Made by a program: the position numbers and the translations under genes. Of a stretch of 64,000 nucleotides of DNA, positions 8,481-17,275 are shown in pieces (position 1 is the first letter of the stretch; each line of letters starts with the position of its first letter). Source of the DNA: Galbitalea soli (GTDB taxonomy: Bacteria; Actinomycetota; Actinomycetes; Actinomycetales; Microbacteriaceae); assembly GCF_010686725.1 (NCBI RefSeq), contig NZ_JAAGWZ010000001.1:248001-312000 (forward strand), in the 5' to 3' direction. The notes beneath the pieces were generated by a model. The model saw nothing but the letters and a program-made list of their open reading frames with translations, searched no databases and was not told the DNA's origin.

Positions 8481-9550
8481 GCGACCGTCTCCAATGCCGT
8501 CTCGGCTCGCCCCAACAATTCTTGCGCGCGGATGCCCACCGCGGCGACCTCGGCGCCGAGATCGGTGTCCAGACTCTCCATCACGGCCCGGGTCGGGTCC
8601 GGCTCCGACCGCAGGTCGACCGAGTGGCCCCAGCCCAGATCGCCGAGCAGCGGCGCGAACTTCCGGGAGTAGGCGAGCGGCACCGCGGGGGTGCCCACCG
8701 ACAGCGCGTTCAGGCAGGCGTGCATCCGCGAGCCGATCACCAGCCCGGCGCCCGCGATCACGCTGCGCACCTCGGCGAGGTCGGCCGGAACGATCACCTC
8801 GGCGGTGGGAGCGACCGACTCGACGAAGGCGCGGATCGCCGGCACGTCGTTATCGGCCGACGGCGACTCCAGCACGTGCGCGAGCAGCGACACCCGGCGG
8901 CCCCGCGCGGTGAGCTCTCGGTACAGCGCGGTGACGGTCTCGCGGTAGACGGTCGCGTCGACGTGGGGGCTCTCCTGCCAGAGGAGTCCGGAGATGTTGA
9001 GCAGGACATCCCGTGGCGCCGCCGGCTGCGGTACCGGCAGCGCGAAGACGACGTCGGTCGTGAGCACGTCGACGGGGCGACCGAGGCTCTTCGCGTACTC
9101 GGCGCTCGCCGAATCTCGGGCCATCGTGAGAGCGGCGCGCTTCATCGAGAATCGACCGATGGCGCGGCCCTGGCGGGTCGTGAACGGCCCGATGGTCTGA
9201 GGGCCTAGCACGACCGGCGTCCCCGCCTCGCTCGCGAACTCAGAGACGGCCGACATCGTGCGGAGCCGGCCGATCCCGTAGATGTCGGCGAAGCTGTCAC
9301 CGGCCCGGGTGTCGACGATCAGATCGAAGCCGGCGAGCCAGTCCTTCATCCCCGCGGCGTTCGTCAGCCGTTCCCTGACGATCGAGCGGATGCGCCCGAT
9401 CGGCAGGTGCGGATTGCGCTGGCCGAAGTTCTGGTACACGACATCGGCGTAGGGCCAGATGCGGGTCACGAGGGCCGCGGTGCCCGAGGCGAGCACGCGC
9501 ACGCCGAGGTTGGCCGACTTGTCGTCGGACCACAGGATGAGGACACGCAT
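8477..9550 (-). CDS. Polysaccharide pyruvyl transferase family protein
   Basis: The 357-residue protein begins with RVLILWSDDKSANLGVRVLA and has the family's GPQTIGPF loop near residues 115-122 and the IGSRMHACLNALSVGTPAV motif near residue 280. Members such as CsaB or WcaK transfer pyruvate from phosphoenolpyruvate to sugar hydroxyls to make acidic ketals on exopolysaccharide or cell-wall polymers. The ATG at 9550 has GGAG about 8 bp upstream; a longer frame continues upstream but without a better signal. It is the first gene of the minus-strand trio with the flippase and cytidylyltransferase, and is divergent from the polymerase gene. Confidence 0.85.
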   Translation of the reverse strand: MRVLILWSDDKSANLGVRVLASGTAALVTRIWPYADVVYQNFGQRNPHLPIGRIRSIVRERLTNAAGMKDWLAGFDLIVDTRAGDSFADIYGIGRLRTMSAVSEFASEAGTPVVLGPQTIGPFTTRQGRAIGRFSMKRAALTMARDSASAEYAKSLGRPVDVLTTDVVFALPVPQPAAPRDVLLNISGLLWQESPHVDATVYRETVTALYRELTARGRRVSLLAHVLESPSADNDVPAIRAFVESVAPTAEVIVPADLAEVRSVIAGAGLVIGSRMHACLNALSVGTPAVPLAYSRKFAPLLGDLGWGHSVDLRSEPDPTRAVMESLDTDLGAEVAAVGIRAQELLGRAETALETVA

Positions 9551-9719
9551 TGGGATACTCCGGCATTCTCGGGCGAATGGGGTGTTGGTGCAGGCTCTCA
9601 GACGTCTGTAGCATGCGGGGGACAGGTGGGTTAGGTCCGTCGTGTGCGCAACGATACACGAGCCGCATTTCGAGCGGATGACAGCTCTCCCGCCGCTCAC
9701 CATCCGAGAGGGGACGGAC

Positions 9720-11048
9720 ATGGCCGCCAGCACGCTGCCCGTGCGCACCCTCCGGCCCGGCTCGGTGCTCTACGCCGACACCCGCCTCGACGACATCACG
9801 GTCTGGATCATGCGGCTGTCGGTCGCCCTCGTGGGCGCCCGGATCGCCCTGCCGCACAGCCTCGACGGTCGCTCGCTGCTCGCCCTCGCCCTGCTGCCCT
9901 GGTGGCTTCCGATCCTCGGCCGATTCGTGGGCGGTCGCCTGACGATCGGCGTCGGAGTGCTCGGCGTGGCGAACGGCCTCTGGCTCGCGGCTCTCTCCGC
10001 GAGCGACCACAGCATCAGTCAGACCGACCTCCGCACCGACGTGGTGCGCTTCGCCGGGCTCGTGGCGGGTGTCGGGGTGGTGCTGTGGGCGCGAACCCGG
10101 ATGCGCGACTCCAGCATGTCGCTCTGGTTCTCGCTCGGCCTCTTCATCGGCATCTACCCCTTCGACCCGCAGTTCTCGAGCAACCCCTGGAAGTTCGGGA
10201 TCGCCGTGCCCACCATCGTGCTCGTGCTCGCCGTCGCGGAGCACCGGCGAGCGCGCTGGCTCGAGGTGCTGGGACTGCTGGCGCTCGCGGGGGTCTGCGC
10301 GATCAAGGACTCGCGCTCGGAGTTCTCCATCCTCCTGCTCACCCTCGTGCTCGTGGTGTGGCAGCTCCGCCCCGGCGACCGCAGTCGTCGCAACTCGGCC
10401 GTCTCCGTTCTGGTCACGATGGCGGGGCTCGCGCTCGTGGTCTTCGCGGTCGGCCAGCAGCTCATTCTGAGCGGCTACCTCGGTCAGGCGGCGCAACAGC
10501 GCTCACAGGCCCAGATCGACTCCTCGGGGTCGATCATCGTCGGCGGGCGACCCGAACTCGCCGCCACCCTCTCGCTCCTGCAGACCCACCCGCTCGGCTT
10601 CGGCTCGGGCGTCGTGCCCAACCTCGGCGACATCGTCACGGCGAAGGAGGGCATGTCGGCGATCGGCTACCAGCCCGACAACGGCTACGTCGAGAACTAC
10701 ATGTTCGGCGGCCACATCGAGGTGCACTCGATCGTCGGAGACGTGTGGGCGCGCTACGGCTGGGTCGGGGTTCTGTTCCTCGTGCTCGTGCTCGTGTTCG
10801 CCCTGCGCTCGGTGGGATCCCGGATCGGATCGCGCACCGCGCCCGCCCTCGTGATCTTCGCGACCGTGAGCTTCGCCTGGAATTTCGCCTTCGGACCGCT
10901 GCTCAGCTCGACACCGCTGATCATCCTCTTCGCCGGCCTCGCACTCGATCGGCGCGTGCCGCCCACGACGGAGGGTCTCGTGGCCCCGGCGGGGCTCAGG
11001 CCAGGTTCGCGCGGAGCCAGTTCGCGAGTTGGTCGCTCGACGCGCTGA
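9720..11048 (+). CDS. O-antigen ligase/polymerase-like membrane protein
   Basis: This 442-residue protein has about 11-12 hydrophobic segments and a long extracytoplasmic loop in the C-terminal half (about residues 265-345) containing HPLGFGSG and the histidines typical of Wzy/WaaL proteins. This topology and the gene context support polymerization of lipid-linked repeat units. Polymerases are poorly conserved, so the call rests on topology and neighbours. The start at 9720 has GAGAGGGGACG just upstream; an ATG at 9678 is in frame but lacks such a site. Its 3' end overlaps the convergent phosphatase gene by 53 bp. Confidence 0.72.
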   Translation: MAASTLPVRTLRPGSVLYADTRLDDITVWIMRLSVALVGARIALPHSLDGRSLLALALLPWWLPILGRFVGGRLTIGVGVLGVANGLWLAALSASDHSISQTDLRTDVVRFAGLVAGVGVVLWARTRMRDSSMSLWFSLGLFIGIYPFDPQFSSNPWKFGIAVPTIVLVLAVAEHRRARWLEVLGLLALAGVCAIKDSRSEFSILLLTLVLVVWQLRPGDRSRRNSAVSVLVTMAGLALVVFAVGQQLILSGYLGQAAQQRSQAQIDSSGSIIVGGRPELAATLSLLQTHPLGFGSGVVPNLGDIVTAKEGMSAIGYQPDNGYVENYMFGGHIEVHSIVGDVWARYGWVGVLFLVLVLVFALRSVGSRIGSRTAPALVIFATVSFAWNFAFGPLLSSTPLIILFAGLALDRRVPPTTEGLVAPAGLRPGSRGASSRVGRSTR

Positions 11049-11622
11049 CGACGCCGAGGGCCGACTTGTGGGCCCGCGCGTTCACGTTGTGACCGTCGGG
11101 AATGGTGAGGGCGTCGGCGGCCGACTCCTTCGTGCGCCGCTCGAACCAGCGATGCTTGCGCTCGATCGGGTGGGCGAGACCGCGCGCACCGTCGAGGCGG
11201 GCGACGAGCTCCTCGAAGCTCTCGCCGAGCGAGGGAAGGGCGATCCCGGCGCCGATCCGCTCCCGGCGCGAGGAGTCGATCGCTTCGGTGAGCGTGGCGG
11301 CCTCGATGAGGGTGAAGGTGCGGGAGCGCGCCGCGGGCGAGAGTCTCGCGACGGACGCGCGCTGCTTGAGCTCGGCGGTGAGGATGAGGTCGGCGCCCTC
11401 GATGAGCTTCGCGCTGAGGGGTCGCGCCACGTGCGTCTGGGCGAACTCGTTGTCGCCGAGCTCGGTGGCGACCACCGGGCAGATGTGCTGACCGGCCGTC
11501 GCGCGGGTGCCCGCGCTGCGCAGCTGGATCGTGTGATTGCGGTTCAACTGCTCCGCCAGGAGCGCGTGGGCGAAGGGCGAGCGGCACACATTGGCCGTGC
11601 AGACTACGAGGACAGAGGGCAA
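10996..11622 (-). CDS. Low-molecular-weight protein tyrosine phosphatase (Wzb-like)
   Basis: The P-loop CTANVCRS at residues 8-15 (C-x5-R) defines the low-molecular-weight phosphatase family. These enzymes dephosphorylate the polysaccharide tyrosine kinase; a Wzc-like kinase lies 1.1 kb away. At 208 residues it is longer than the usual 150-160. The general-acid Asp expected in a DP(Y/W) motif appears instead as IPDGHN, about 30 residues from the end. The start is TTG at 11622, with GGCGGTGA a few bases upstream; no in-frame ATG or GTG fits the conserved N-terminus. It overlaps the polymerase gene tail to tail. Confidence 0.85.
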   Translation of the reverse strand: MPSVLVVCTANVCRSPFAHALLAEQLNRNHTIQLRSAGTRATAGQHICPVVATELGDNEFAQTHVARPLSAKLIEGADLILTAELKQRASVARLSPAARSRTFTLIEAATLTEAIDSSRRERIGAGIALPSLGESFEELVARLDGARGLAHPIERKHRWFERRTKESAADALTIPDGHNVNARAHKSALGVVSASSDQLANWLRANLA

Positions 11623-11751
11623 ATCGTCACCGCCGGATTCAGGAGGAGTGCACAGGTCAGCACTCCCGATGATAGGGGGCGTTCGAGGGACCCTCGCACA
11701 ACCGGTACTATTCTCGCCAAGCCACCTGTGCCCGACAGAAGCGAGTCCGCA

Positions 11752-12666
11752 ATGCCCACGCCGGAATCCGAGTCGGTCAGTCGAATCGCCATCGTCGTCG
11801 TCAACTACCGCTCACACCAGCTCATCGACGAGAACTTCGCCGTGCCGCTCTGGCCCGCAGGCCAGGGTCGGGTCGTCGTCGTCGACAACTTCTCCGACGC
11901 CCTCGAGGCCGCTGCGATCCGCGAGCTCTGCGGCCGACGCGGCTTCGAGCTGGTCGAACCGGGCGCGAACCTCGGCTTCGGGGCGGGAATGAATCGCGGG
12001 GTGGAGCGCGCGATCGAGGGGGGCGCGACGCAGCTGCTCCTGGTCAACCCCGACGCGGTCATCCGGCCCGATGTGGTCGCGGCCCTCCGACGGCAATTGG
12101 ATGACCAGCCGCTCACCATGGTGAGCCCGCGGGTCGTGCGTTCCGACGGCAGCACCTGGTTCGGTGGTGCCCGCGTCCTCCTCGACGAGGGCGTCACCAC
12201 GACGCGGCCCGGTTCCGACTCCGGCGCCCCCGACGGCTGGCTCAGTGGCGCGTGCCTCGCCCTCACCGCGCGCCTCTGGGAGAGGATCGGCGGCTTCGAC
12301 GACGACTACTTCCTCTACTGGGAGGACGTCGACCTGTCGTGGCGTGCCCGGGCCGCGGGGGGTGCGCTGCTCGTCCGCGGCGATCTCACGGTCGAGCACG
12401 CCGTCGGCGGAACGCAGGATCACGCGGGCAAGTCGCCCCTCTACGTCTATTACAACGTGCGGAATCGCATGGTCTTCGCCCGGAAGCACCTCACGCCCGC
12501 GCAGCAGCGGGCCTGGGCGCGAACCTCGTTGAGGTCGGCCCGGCGCGTCGTGCTTCGTGGCGGACGACGGGCGCTGGCACGACACCCCCTCGCGCTCGGC
12601 GGGGCGATGCTTCGGGGACTGCGGGATGGTGTGCGATGGCGCCCCGAGGAAGGGACGTCCCTGTGA
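11752..12666 (+). CDS. Family 2 glycosyltransferase (rhamnosyltransferase-like)
   Basis: The 304-residue GT-A enzyme has the N-terminal IAIVVVNYRSHQLI strand, VVVVDNFSD, the NLGFGAGMNRGV loop, the metal-binding LLVNPDAVIRPD region, and the GGFDDDYFLYWEDVDL acceptor motif near residues 178-193. This pattern is typical of WbbL/RfbF-type rhamnosyltransferases of actinobacteria that use dTDP-rhamnose; the sugar is an inference. It is cytoplasmic or membrane-peripheral. It lies between the divergent phosphatase gene and the tyrosine kinase gene, 79 bp upstream of the kinase. Confidence 0.88.
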   Translation: MPTPESESVSRIAIVVVNYRSHQLIDENFAVPLWPAGQGRVVVVDNFSDALEAAAIRELCGRRGFELVEPGANLGFGAGMNRGVERAIEGGATQLLLVNPDAVIRPDVVAALRRQLDDQPLTMVSPRVVRSDGSTWFGGARVLLDEGVTTTRPGSDSGAPDGWLSGACLALTARLWERIGGFDDDYFLYWEDVDLSWRARAAGGALLVRGDLTVEHAVGGTQDHAGKSPLYVYYNVRNRMVFARKHLTPAQQRAWARTSLRSARRVVLRGGRRALARHPLALGGAMLRGLRDGVRWRPEEGTSL

Positions 12667-12682
12667 GATGTACACCGAATGG

Positions 12683-12707
12683 GGGGCGTCGATTTCGTTC
12701 ACGCCCC
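12683..12707. terminator. Hairpin between glycosyltransferase and wzc genes
   Basis: GGGGCGT and ACGCCCC can pair across an 11-base loop, 16 bp after the glycosyltransferase stop. No U-tract follows; a TAAGAT -10-like hexamer (12710-12715) begins just after it. It could end the upstream transcript or act at the kinase promoter. Confidence 0.4.
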
Positions 12708-12745
12708 GTTAAGATTGAGGCTTACCCCGATCTGGAGGCAACCCG

Positions 12746-14170
12746 ATGACCGCTCGTGGTGCACTTTCGGTGCTGCGCAAATACTGGGTGCTCATCGTCG
12801 TCCTCACCGTGCTCGGTGGAGGGGCCGGCTTCGTGTACTCCCTCACGCTGCCCGCGCTTTATCGCTCGACGAGCAGCGTCTTCGTCTCCTCCCAGCGGGG
12901 TGACACCACCTCGGAACTCGTGCAGGGCTCGACCTTCACGCAGAACCTTGTGCAGTCCTACGCCCAGCTCGCCACCCTGCCGGCGGTACTCACCCCGGTC
13001 GTCGACAGCCTCGGACTCAATGAGGATGCCCGCACCCTCGCGAAGTCGGTCACCGTCGACGTGCCGCTCAACACCGTCTTCGTCGATGTCACGGTGAGCG
13101 ACACCTCGCCCAAGCAGGCGGCGGTCATCGCCGACGCCATCACCGCGTCGCTCACCACTCAGGCCGAGAAGCTCTCGCCGCCCACCGCGACCGGCCAGCC
13201 CTCGGTCACCATGACGGCCGTCGCTCCCGCGCAGGTGCCCATCGCGCCCTACGCGCCGAGCAAGGTGTTCAACACGCTCACCGGTCTCGTCGCCGGGTTC
13301 GCCCTCGCCGTGCTGTTCGCGTTCCTGCGCGAGTTCCTCGACACCCGCTTCCGCACGGAGGAACAGCTGGCCTCGGTCGCCGATGTGCCCGTGCTCGGCG
13401 CCATCTCGCGCCACGCGGCCAACCGCGTCGGCAACAACATCGTGATGCGCTCCGACCCGCACTCGCTCCCCGCCGAGGACTTCCGCCGCCTGCGCACCAA
13501 CCTGGAGTTCTCCAACGTGGATGCAGCGGCCCGAGTGCTGCTCGTCACCTCGGCGCTCCCTGCCGAGGGCAAGACGACGACCACCGTCAACCTGGCCCTC
13601 GCGATGGCCGAGGGGGAGAAGCGCGTACTGCTGATCGACGCGGACCTGCGCCGGCCATCCGTCGCGGGGGTCACCCAGCTGGAGGGCTCGATCGGACTCA
13701 CCTCCGTGCTCCTCGGCACCGTCGATGTGGAGGACGCGATCCAGCCGTGGGCGGGCGGGCGCATCGATGTGCTGCCCGGCGGGATCATCCCGCCCAACCC
13801 GAACCAGCTGCTCAGCTCGGCCGCGATGGAGAAGGTGCTCACCTCGCTGCTGCCGCGCTACGACTACATCGTCTTCGACTCCGCTCCGCTTCTGCCCTTC
13901 ACCGACTCGCTCTCGCTCTCCAAGATCACCGACGGCGTCATCGTGGTCGCCCGGGCGAAGAAGACCCGTCGGGAGAGCTTCGTGCGCGCCATCGCCTCGC
14001 TCGAGGTGGTCAACGCGAAGCTCTTCGGGTTCGTGCTCAACGGTGTGCCGCCGGTGGAGACGAGCTCGTACTACGGCTACAAGCCCGCCACGGTCGAGGC
14101 GATCGCCGAGCAGACGGGTCTGAACCCCGACGAGGTGCTCGAGCTCGACGAAGAGCTGGCCAGCAAATAG
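12746..14170 (+). CDS. Wzz-Wzc fusion: polysaccharide co-polymerase/BY-type tyrosine autokinase
   Basis: The 474-residue inner-membrane protein controls chain length and export of surface polysaccharide. A Wzz domain lies between two membrane helices (about residues 13-33 and 174-196). The cytoplasmic kinase has Walker A SALPAEGKTTT near 270-280, Walker A' VLLIDADLRRP near 292-302 and Walker B IVFDSAPL. A tyrosine cluster SSYYGY near residues 440-445 is the likely autophosphorylation site; it is shorter and further from the end than in Gram-negative Wzc. The Wzb-like phosphatase nearby would reverse this. CTGGAGGC precedes the ATG. Confidence 0.92.
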   Translation: MTARGALSVLRKYWVLIVVLTVLGGGAGFVYSLTLPALYRSTSSVFVSSQRGDTTSELVQGSTFTQNLVQSYAQLATLPAVLTPVVDSLGLNEDARTLAKSVTVDVPLNTVFVDVTVSDTSPKQAAVIADAITASLTTQAEKLSPPTATGQPSVTMTAVAPAQVPIAPYAPSKVFNTLTGLVAGFALAVLFAFLREFLDTRFRTEEQLASVADVPVLGAISRHAANRVGNNIVMRSDPHSLPAEDFRRLRTNLEFSNVDAAARVLLVTSALPAEGKTTTTVNLALAMAEGEKRVLLIDADLRRPSVAGVTQLEGSIGLTSVLLGTVDVEDAIQPWAGGRIDVLPGGIIPPNPNQLLSSAAMEKVLTSLLPRYDYIVFDSAPLLPFTDSLSLSKITDGVIVVARAKKTRRESFVRAIASLEVVNAKLFGFVLNGVPPVETSSYYGYKPATVEAIAEQTGLNPDEVLELDEELASK

Positions 14171-14178
14171 CGGCCCGC

Positions 14179-15180
14179 ATGCGGGTCCTGCAGTCGTTCC
14201 GGTCGGGGCGGGAGACAACGAACCCGTATCTCCTGCAACTCGTCGCCTCGCTGCCCGAGCCGGTTGAGGTCGCCACCTTCTCCTGGCGCGCCGCCCTGCT
14301 CGGCGACTGGCAGGTGTTTCATCTGCACTGGCCCGAGGTGCTGCTTCGGGGGACGAGTCCGGCGAAGACGGCGGCGCGGCGGTTTCTCTTCGCGCTCCTC
14401 CTGCTGCGAGTGCGTCTGACGGGTCGGGTGATCGTGCGCACGATGCACAACGAGTCCGCACACGAGGCGCAGGCGCCGCTCGATCGTCTGCTCACGAGGC
14501 GAGCAGAGCGGGCGACCACGGTCTGGATCCGCTTGAATCCCTTCACCGTGCCGCCCACTACCGCGCCCGTCGTGACGATCCTGCACGGCGACTACGCGCG
14601 CTGGTACGCCGATCACGTCGTCGGCGATCGGGTGCGGGGCAGGGTGCTCTACTTCGGCCTGGTTCGCGCGTACAAGGGCGTCGAGGACCTGATCGATGCC
14701 TTCCGCGCGCAGCCGGACCCGGAGCTCAGCCTCACGATCGCCGGGCGACCCGCCGACGCGTCGCTCGCGCGCCAGCTCGGGCTCCGCGCGGCGGGCGATC
14801 CCCGCATCCGGCTGGCGCTCGACTACCTGGGCGATGCCGAGCTCGCGACCGAGCTGGGGCGCAGCGAGCTCGTCGTGCTGCCGTATCGGCGGATGCACAA
14901 CTCGGGCGCGACGATCCTGGCCCTCTCTCTCGGTCGGCCGGTGCTCGTGCCCGCGAACGATGTCACGCGCGCCCTGCGGGCCGAGGTCGGCGAGCGCTGG
15001 GTGCAGCTGTTCGAGGGCGAGCTGGACGCTGACGATCTCACCCGGGCGCTGCAGGCGGTCCGCGCGATCGCTGCCGACCAGCGCCCCGACCTGGGCGCAC
15101 GCGACTGGGACGCCATCGGACGCCAGCACCGCGACGCCTACCGACTCGCCCTCGACACGCGCGTGGGGCGACGCGCATGA
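14179..15180 (+). CDS. GT-B glycosyltransferase
   Basis: The 333-residue cytoplasmic enzyme lacks a strong N-terminal Rossmann motif, but its C-terminal half has VLYFGLVRAYKGVEDLI, LTIAGRP and a YRRMHNSGATILALSLGRPVL donor-binding region, as in family 1/4-like transferases of polysaccharide loci. HLHWPE at about residues 48-53 resembles actinobacterial homologues. Donor and acceptor are unknown. It starts 8 bp after the kinase stop and overlaps the next glycosyltransferase by 4 bp, so the three genes are cotranscribed. Confidence 0.8.
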   Translation: MRVLQSFRSGRETTNPYLLQLVASLPEPVEVATFSWRAALLGDWQVFHLHWPEVLLRGTSPAKTAARRFLFALLLLRVRLTGRVIVRTMHNESAHEAQAPLDRLLTRRAERATTVWIRLNPFTVPPTTAPVVTILHGDYARWYADHVVGDRVRGRVLYFGLVRAYKGVEDLIDAFRAQPDPELSLTIAGRPADASLARQLGLRAAGDPRIRLALDYLGDAELATELGRSELVVLPYRRMHNSGATILALSLGRPVLVPANDVTRALRAEVGERWVQLFEGELDADDLTRALQAVRAIAADQRPDLGARDWDAIGRQHRDAYRLALDTRVGRRA

Positions 15181-16319
15181 CCCGCACCGTGCTCTTCGTA
15201 CACTCGTCCAACGAGATGTTCGGCGCCGACCGGATCCTCCTCCAGGTGATCGAGTCGCTCGCGGGACGCCCCGACCTCCGCGCCGAGGTCTGGCTCCCCG
15301 ACGACGTCGAGGCCGCTGCCGACTCCGTCGAAGCGCACCTCCGCGCCGCGGGCATCGCGGTGCGTGTGCTTCCGTTGCCGGTGCTCCGGCGCAGGGAGCT
15401 GACCATCGCGCGGCTTCCCGGGCTCGCGGCACGAGCGCTGCGATTCTGGGGGCGGGTAGTGCGCACCCGGCCGGTCGCCGTGTACTGCGCGACGAGCGCG
15501 CTGCTGATCGCCGCGCCACTGGCCCGGGTGGCGTGCGTGCGGACGGTCATCCTGCACAACCAGGAGATCTGGTCGGGGGGCGAGGCGCGAATCCTCGGAC
15601 TGCTGGCGGGGTGGTGCACCCACGCGATCGCGATCTCGGAGTCGGCGCGCGCCTCCCTCCTCGGCCGGGTGCGGACGCGATCGCGCACCATCATGAACGC
15701 GGTGCCGGACGTGCTGCAGCCGGCCCCGCGGCCGATCCCGCCGGGGGAGCGGCCGCTGCGGTTCCTGATCGCGAGCCGCTGGAACGCCTGGAAGGGGCAC
15801 GGCACGCTCCTCGAGGCGTGGGAGAAGCTCGGAGCCGCGGCGGGACGCCTCGTTATCGTGGGTTCGCCGCCCGAGGTCGGGATCGGGGTCGACGTGCCGG
15901 CAATGGTCGCTCGACTCAGTCACCCCGACACCGTCGACGTGGTCGGCCAGGTCGCCGGCATCACCGAGCACCTCGATCGGGCGGATGTGCTCCTCGTGCC
16001 CTCGGATGACCCCGAGCCGTTCGGGCTCGTCGCGGTCGAAGCGTTCAGCCGCTATCGACCCGTGATCGCCTCCGACGCGGGCGGAGTGACCGAGATCGTC
16101 ACGAGCGGCCGCAACGGCCTGCTGTTCCCGCCCCGCGACGCGGATGCCCTTGCCGAGCTGCTCCGGACCCTGACCGTCGAGCGCGCCGCCGAACTCGGTC
16201 GCGCGGGGCGTTCTGACTACGAGGCGCACTACTCGGTGCCGCGGTACCTCGCCGAGTTCGCCCGATTCTGGGCCGAGGTGATTCCGGTGCCGACTCAGTC
16301 GCGCCGGTACTCGGCGTAG
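15177..16319 (+). CDS. Family 4 glycosyltransferase
   Basis: The 380-residue GT-B enzyme begins VLFVHSSNEMFGADRILLQ, an acceptor-binding loop typical of GT4 proteins. Its C-terminal domain has FLIASRWNAWKGHGTLLEAW, LVIVGSPP and the SDDPEPFGLVAVEAF motif, with the EPFGLVxxEA signature, near residues 279-293. It adds a sugar from a nucleotide donor during repeat-unit assembly on the cytoplasmic face. It is coupled to the preceding gene by an ATGA overlap. Its end overlaps the convergent family 2 transferase gene by 25 bp. Confidence 0.9.
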   Translation: MTRTVLFVHSSNEMFGADRILLQVIESLAGRPDLRAEVWLPDDVEAAADSVEAHLRAAGIAVRVLPLPVLRRRELTIARLPGLAARALRFWGRVVRTRPVAVYCATSALLIAAPLARVACVRTVILHNQEIWSGGEARILGLLAGWCTHAIAISESARASLLGRVRTRSRTIMNAVPDVLQPAPRPIPPGERPLRFLIASRWNAWKGHGTLLEAWEKLGAAAGRLVIVGSPPEVGIGVDVPAMVARLSHPDTVDVVGQVAGITEHLDRADVLLVPSDDPEPFGLVAVEAFSRYRPVIASDAGGVTEIVTSGRNGLLFPPRDADALAELLRTLTVERAAELGRAGRSDYEAHYSVPRYLAEFARFWAEVIPVPTQSRRYSA

Positions 16320-17236
16320 ACCGAGCCGACCGCCCCAGCGAGCATGCCGGCGCCCCGGGCCCTCGTCCGCGCGCCCCGCGCCTGATGACTGAGGGAGCCG
16401 GTGAGTCGCCCCAGAGCGGCCTGCACCGAGCCGCCGAGCACGCGGACGAAGCCGCGCGGGGCCACCGACGCGCGCACGCGCAACCGGCCCAGCGCGGTGA
16501 CCTCGAGCGCGAGCGAGGTGCGGGTCCAGCTGTTGCCGCTGCGGTAGGCGCGGCGGAGTACCCAGGAGCGGGTGAGGCGGTCATCCGGAACCATGTCGAC
16601 CACGACGGCCTCGTCGCACCACACCAACGCTCCACCACGGGCGGCGAGCTGGCGCGAGAAGAGCGTGTCTGAGCCGCCGGTGAGTCCGAATCGCTCATCG
16701 AAACGAACACCTGCTGCACGAACACGGCGCAGGTCGAGGAGGAGGTTGTTCGTGGCGAACACCGTGATCGGGGTGCCGGTGGGAAGGCGGCGACGGTCGA
16801 AGAAGCGGCCGGCGGCCAGCCAGGGGTCCGGTTCGCTCGCGTACTCGGAGATGACCGCGCCGACGACCGCGGCGGGGGAGTAGCGTCGCCACGTCTCCAG
16901 CAGGTGGTCGAGCCAGCCCTCGAGCGGGCGTTCGTCGTCGTCGATGAACACGAGGATGTCATGGTGCGCCGCCTCGGCGAGGGCGCGATTGCGCGCGGCC
17001 ACGATTCCGGGATGCGGTTCGTGCACATAGCTCACGACGATTGCGGTCGTCCCGGCGAATCCGCGCACGGAGTCTTCGGCGCCACCATCGGGATCGTTGT
17101 CGACGATGAGGATCTCCACCTCGGCGTCCACCGACTCGGCCTGCTCGACGAGCTTCGGCAGGATCGCCCGCAGATCCTCTGGTCGCTTGAAGGTGAGCGA
17201 GACCAGAAGGATCCGCGGGCGTTCCGGTGCGGTCAT
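16295..17236 (-). CDS. Family 2 glycosyltransferase
   Basis: This 313-residue GT-A protein has ILLVSLTFKRPEDL at the N-terminus, ILIVDNDPDGGAED near residues 42-55, PGIVAARNRAL, and the metal-binding DxD variant VFIDDDERP near residue 95. FDERFGLTGGSDTLFSRQL forms the later catalytic region. The C-terminal third is Arg/Ala-rich with amphipathic stretches, probably for membrane association. It is likely another polysaccharide-assembly transferase; the donor is unknown. It reads against the preceding GT operon and lies 39 bp downstream of the giant secreted-protein gene. Confidence 0.87.
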   Translation of the reverse strand: MTAPERPRILLVSLTFKRPEDLRAILPKLVEQAESVDAEVEILIVDNDPDGGAEDSVRGFAGTTAIVVSYVHEPHPGIVAARNRALAEAAHHDILVFIDDDERPLEGWLDHLLETWRRYSPAAVVGAVISEYASEPDPWLAAGRFFDRRRLPTGTPITVFATNNLLLDLRRVRAAGVRFDERFGLTGGSDTLFSRQLAARGGALVWCDEAVVVDMVPDDRLTRSWVLRRAYRSGNSWTRTSLALEVTALGRLRVRASVAPRGFVRVLGGSVQAALGRLTGSLSHQARGARTRARGAGMLAGAVGSVYAEYRRD

Positions 17237-17275
17237 GGTGGGTCGGCGGGCCTCTCGGTTCGTCGCGCTACCGCG

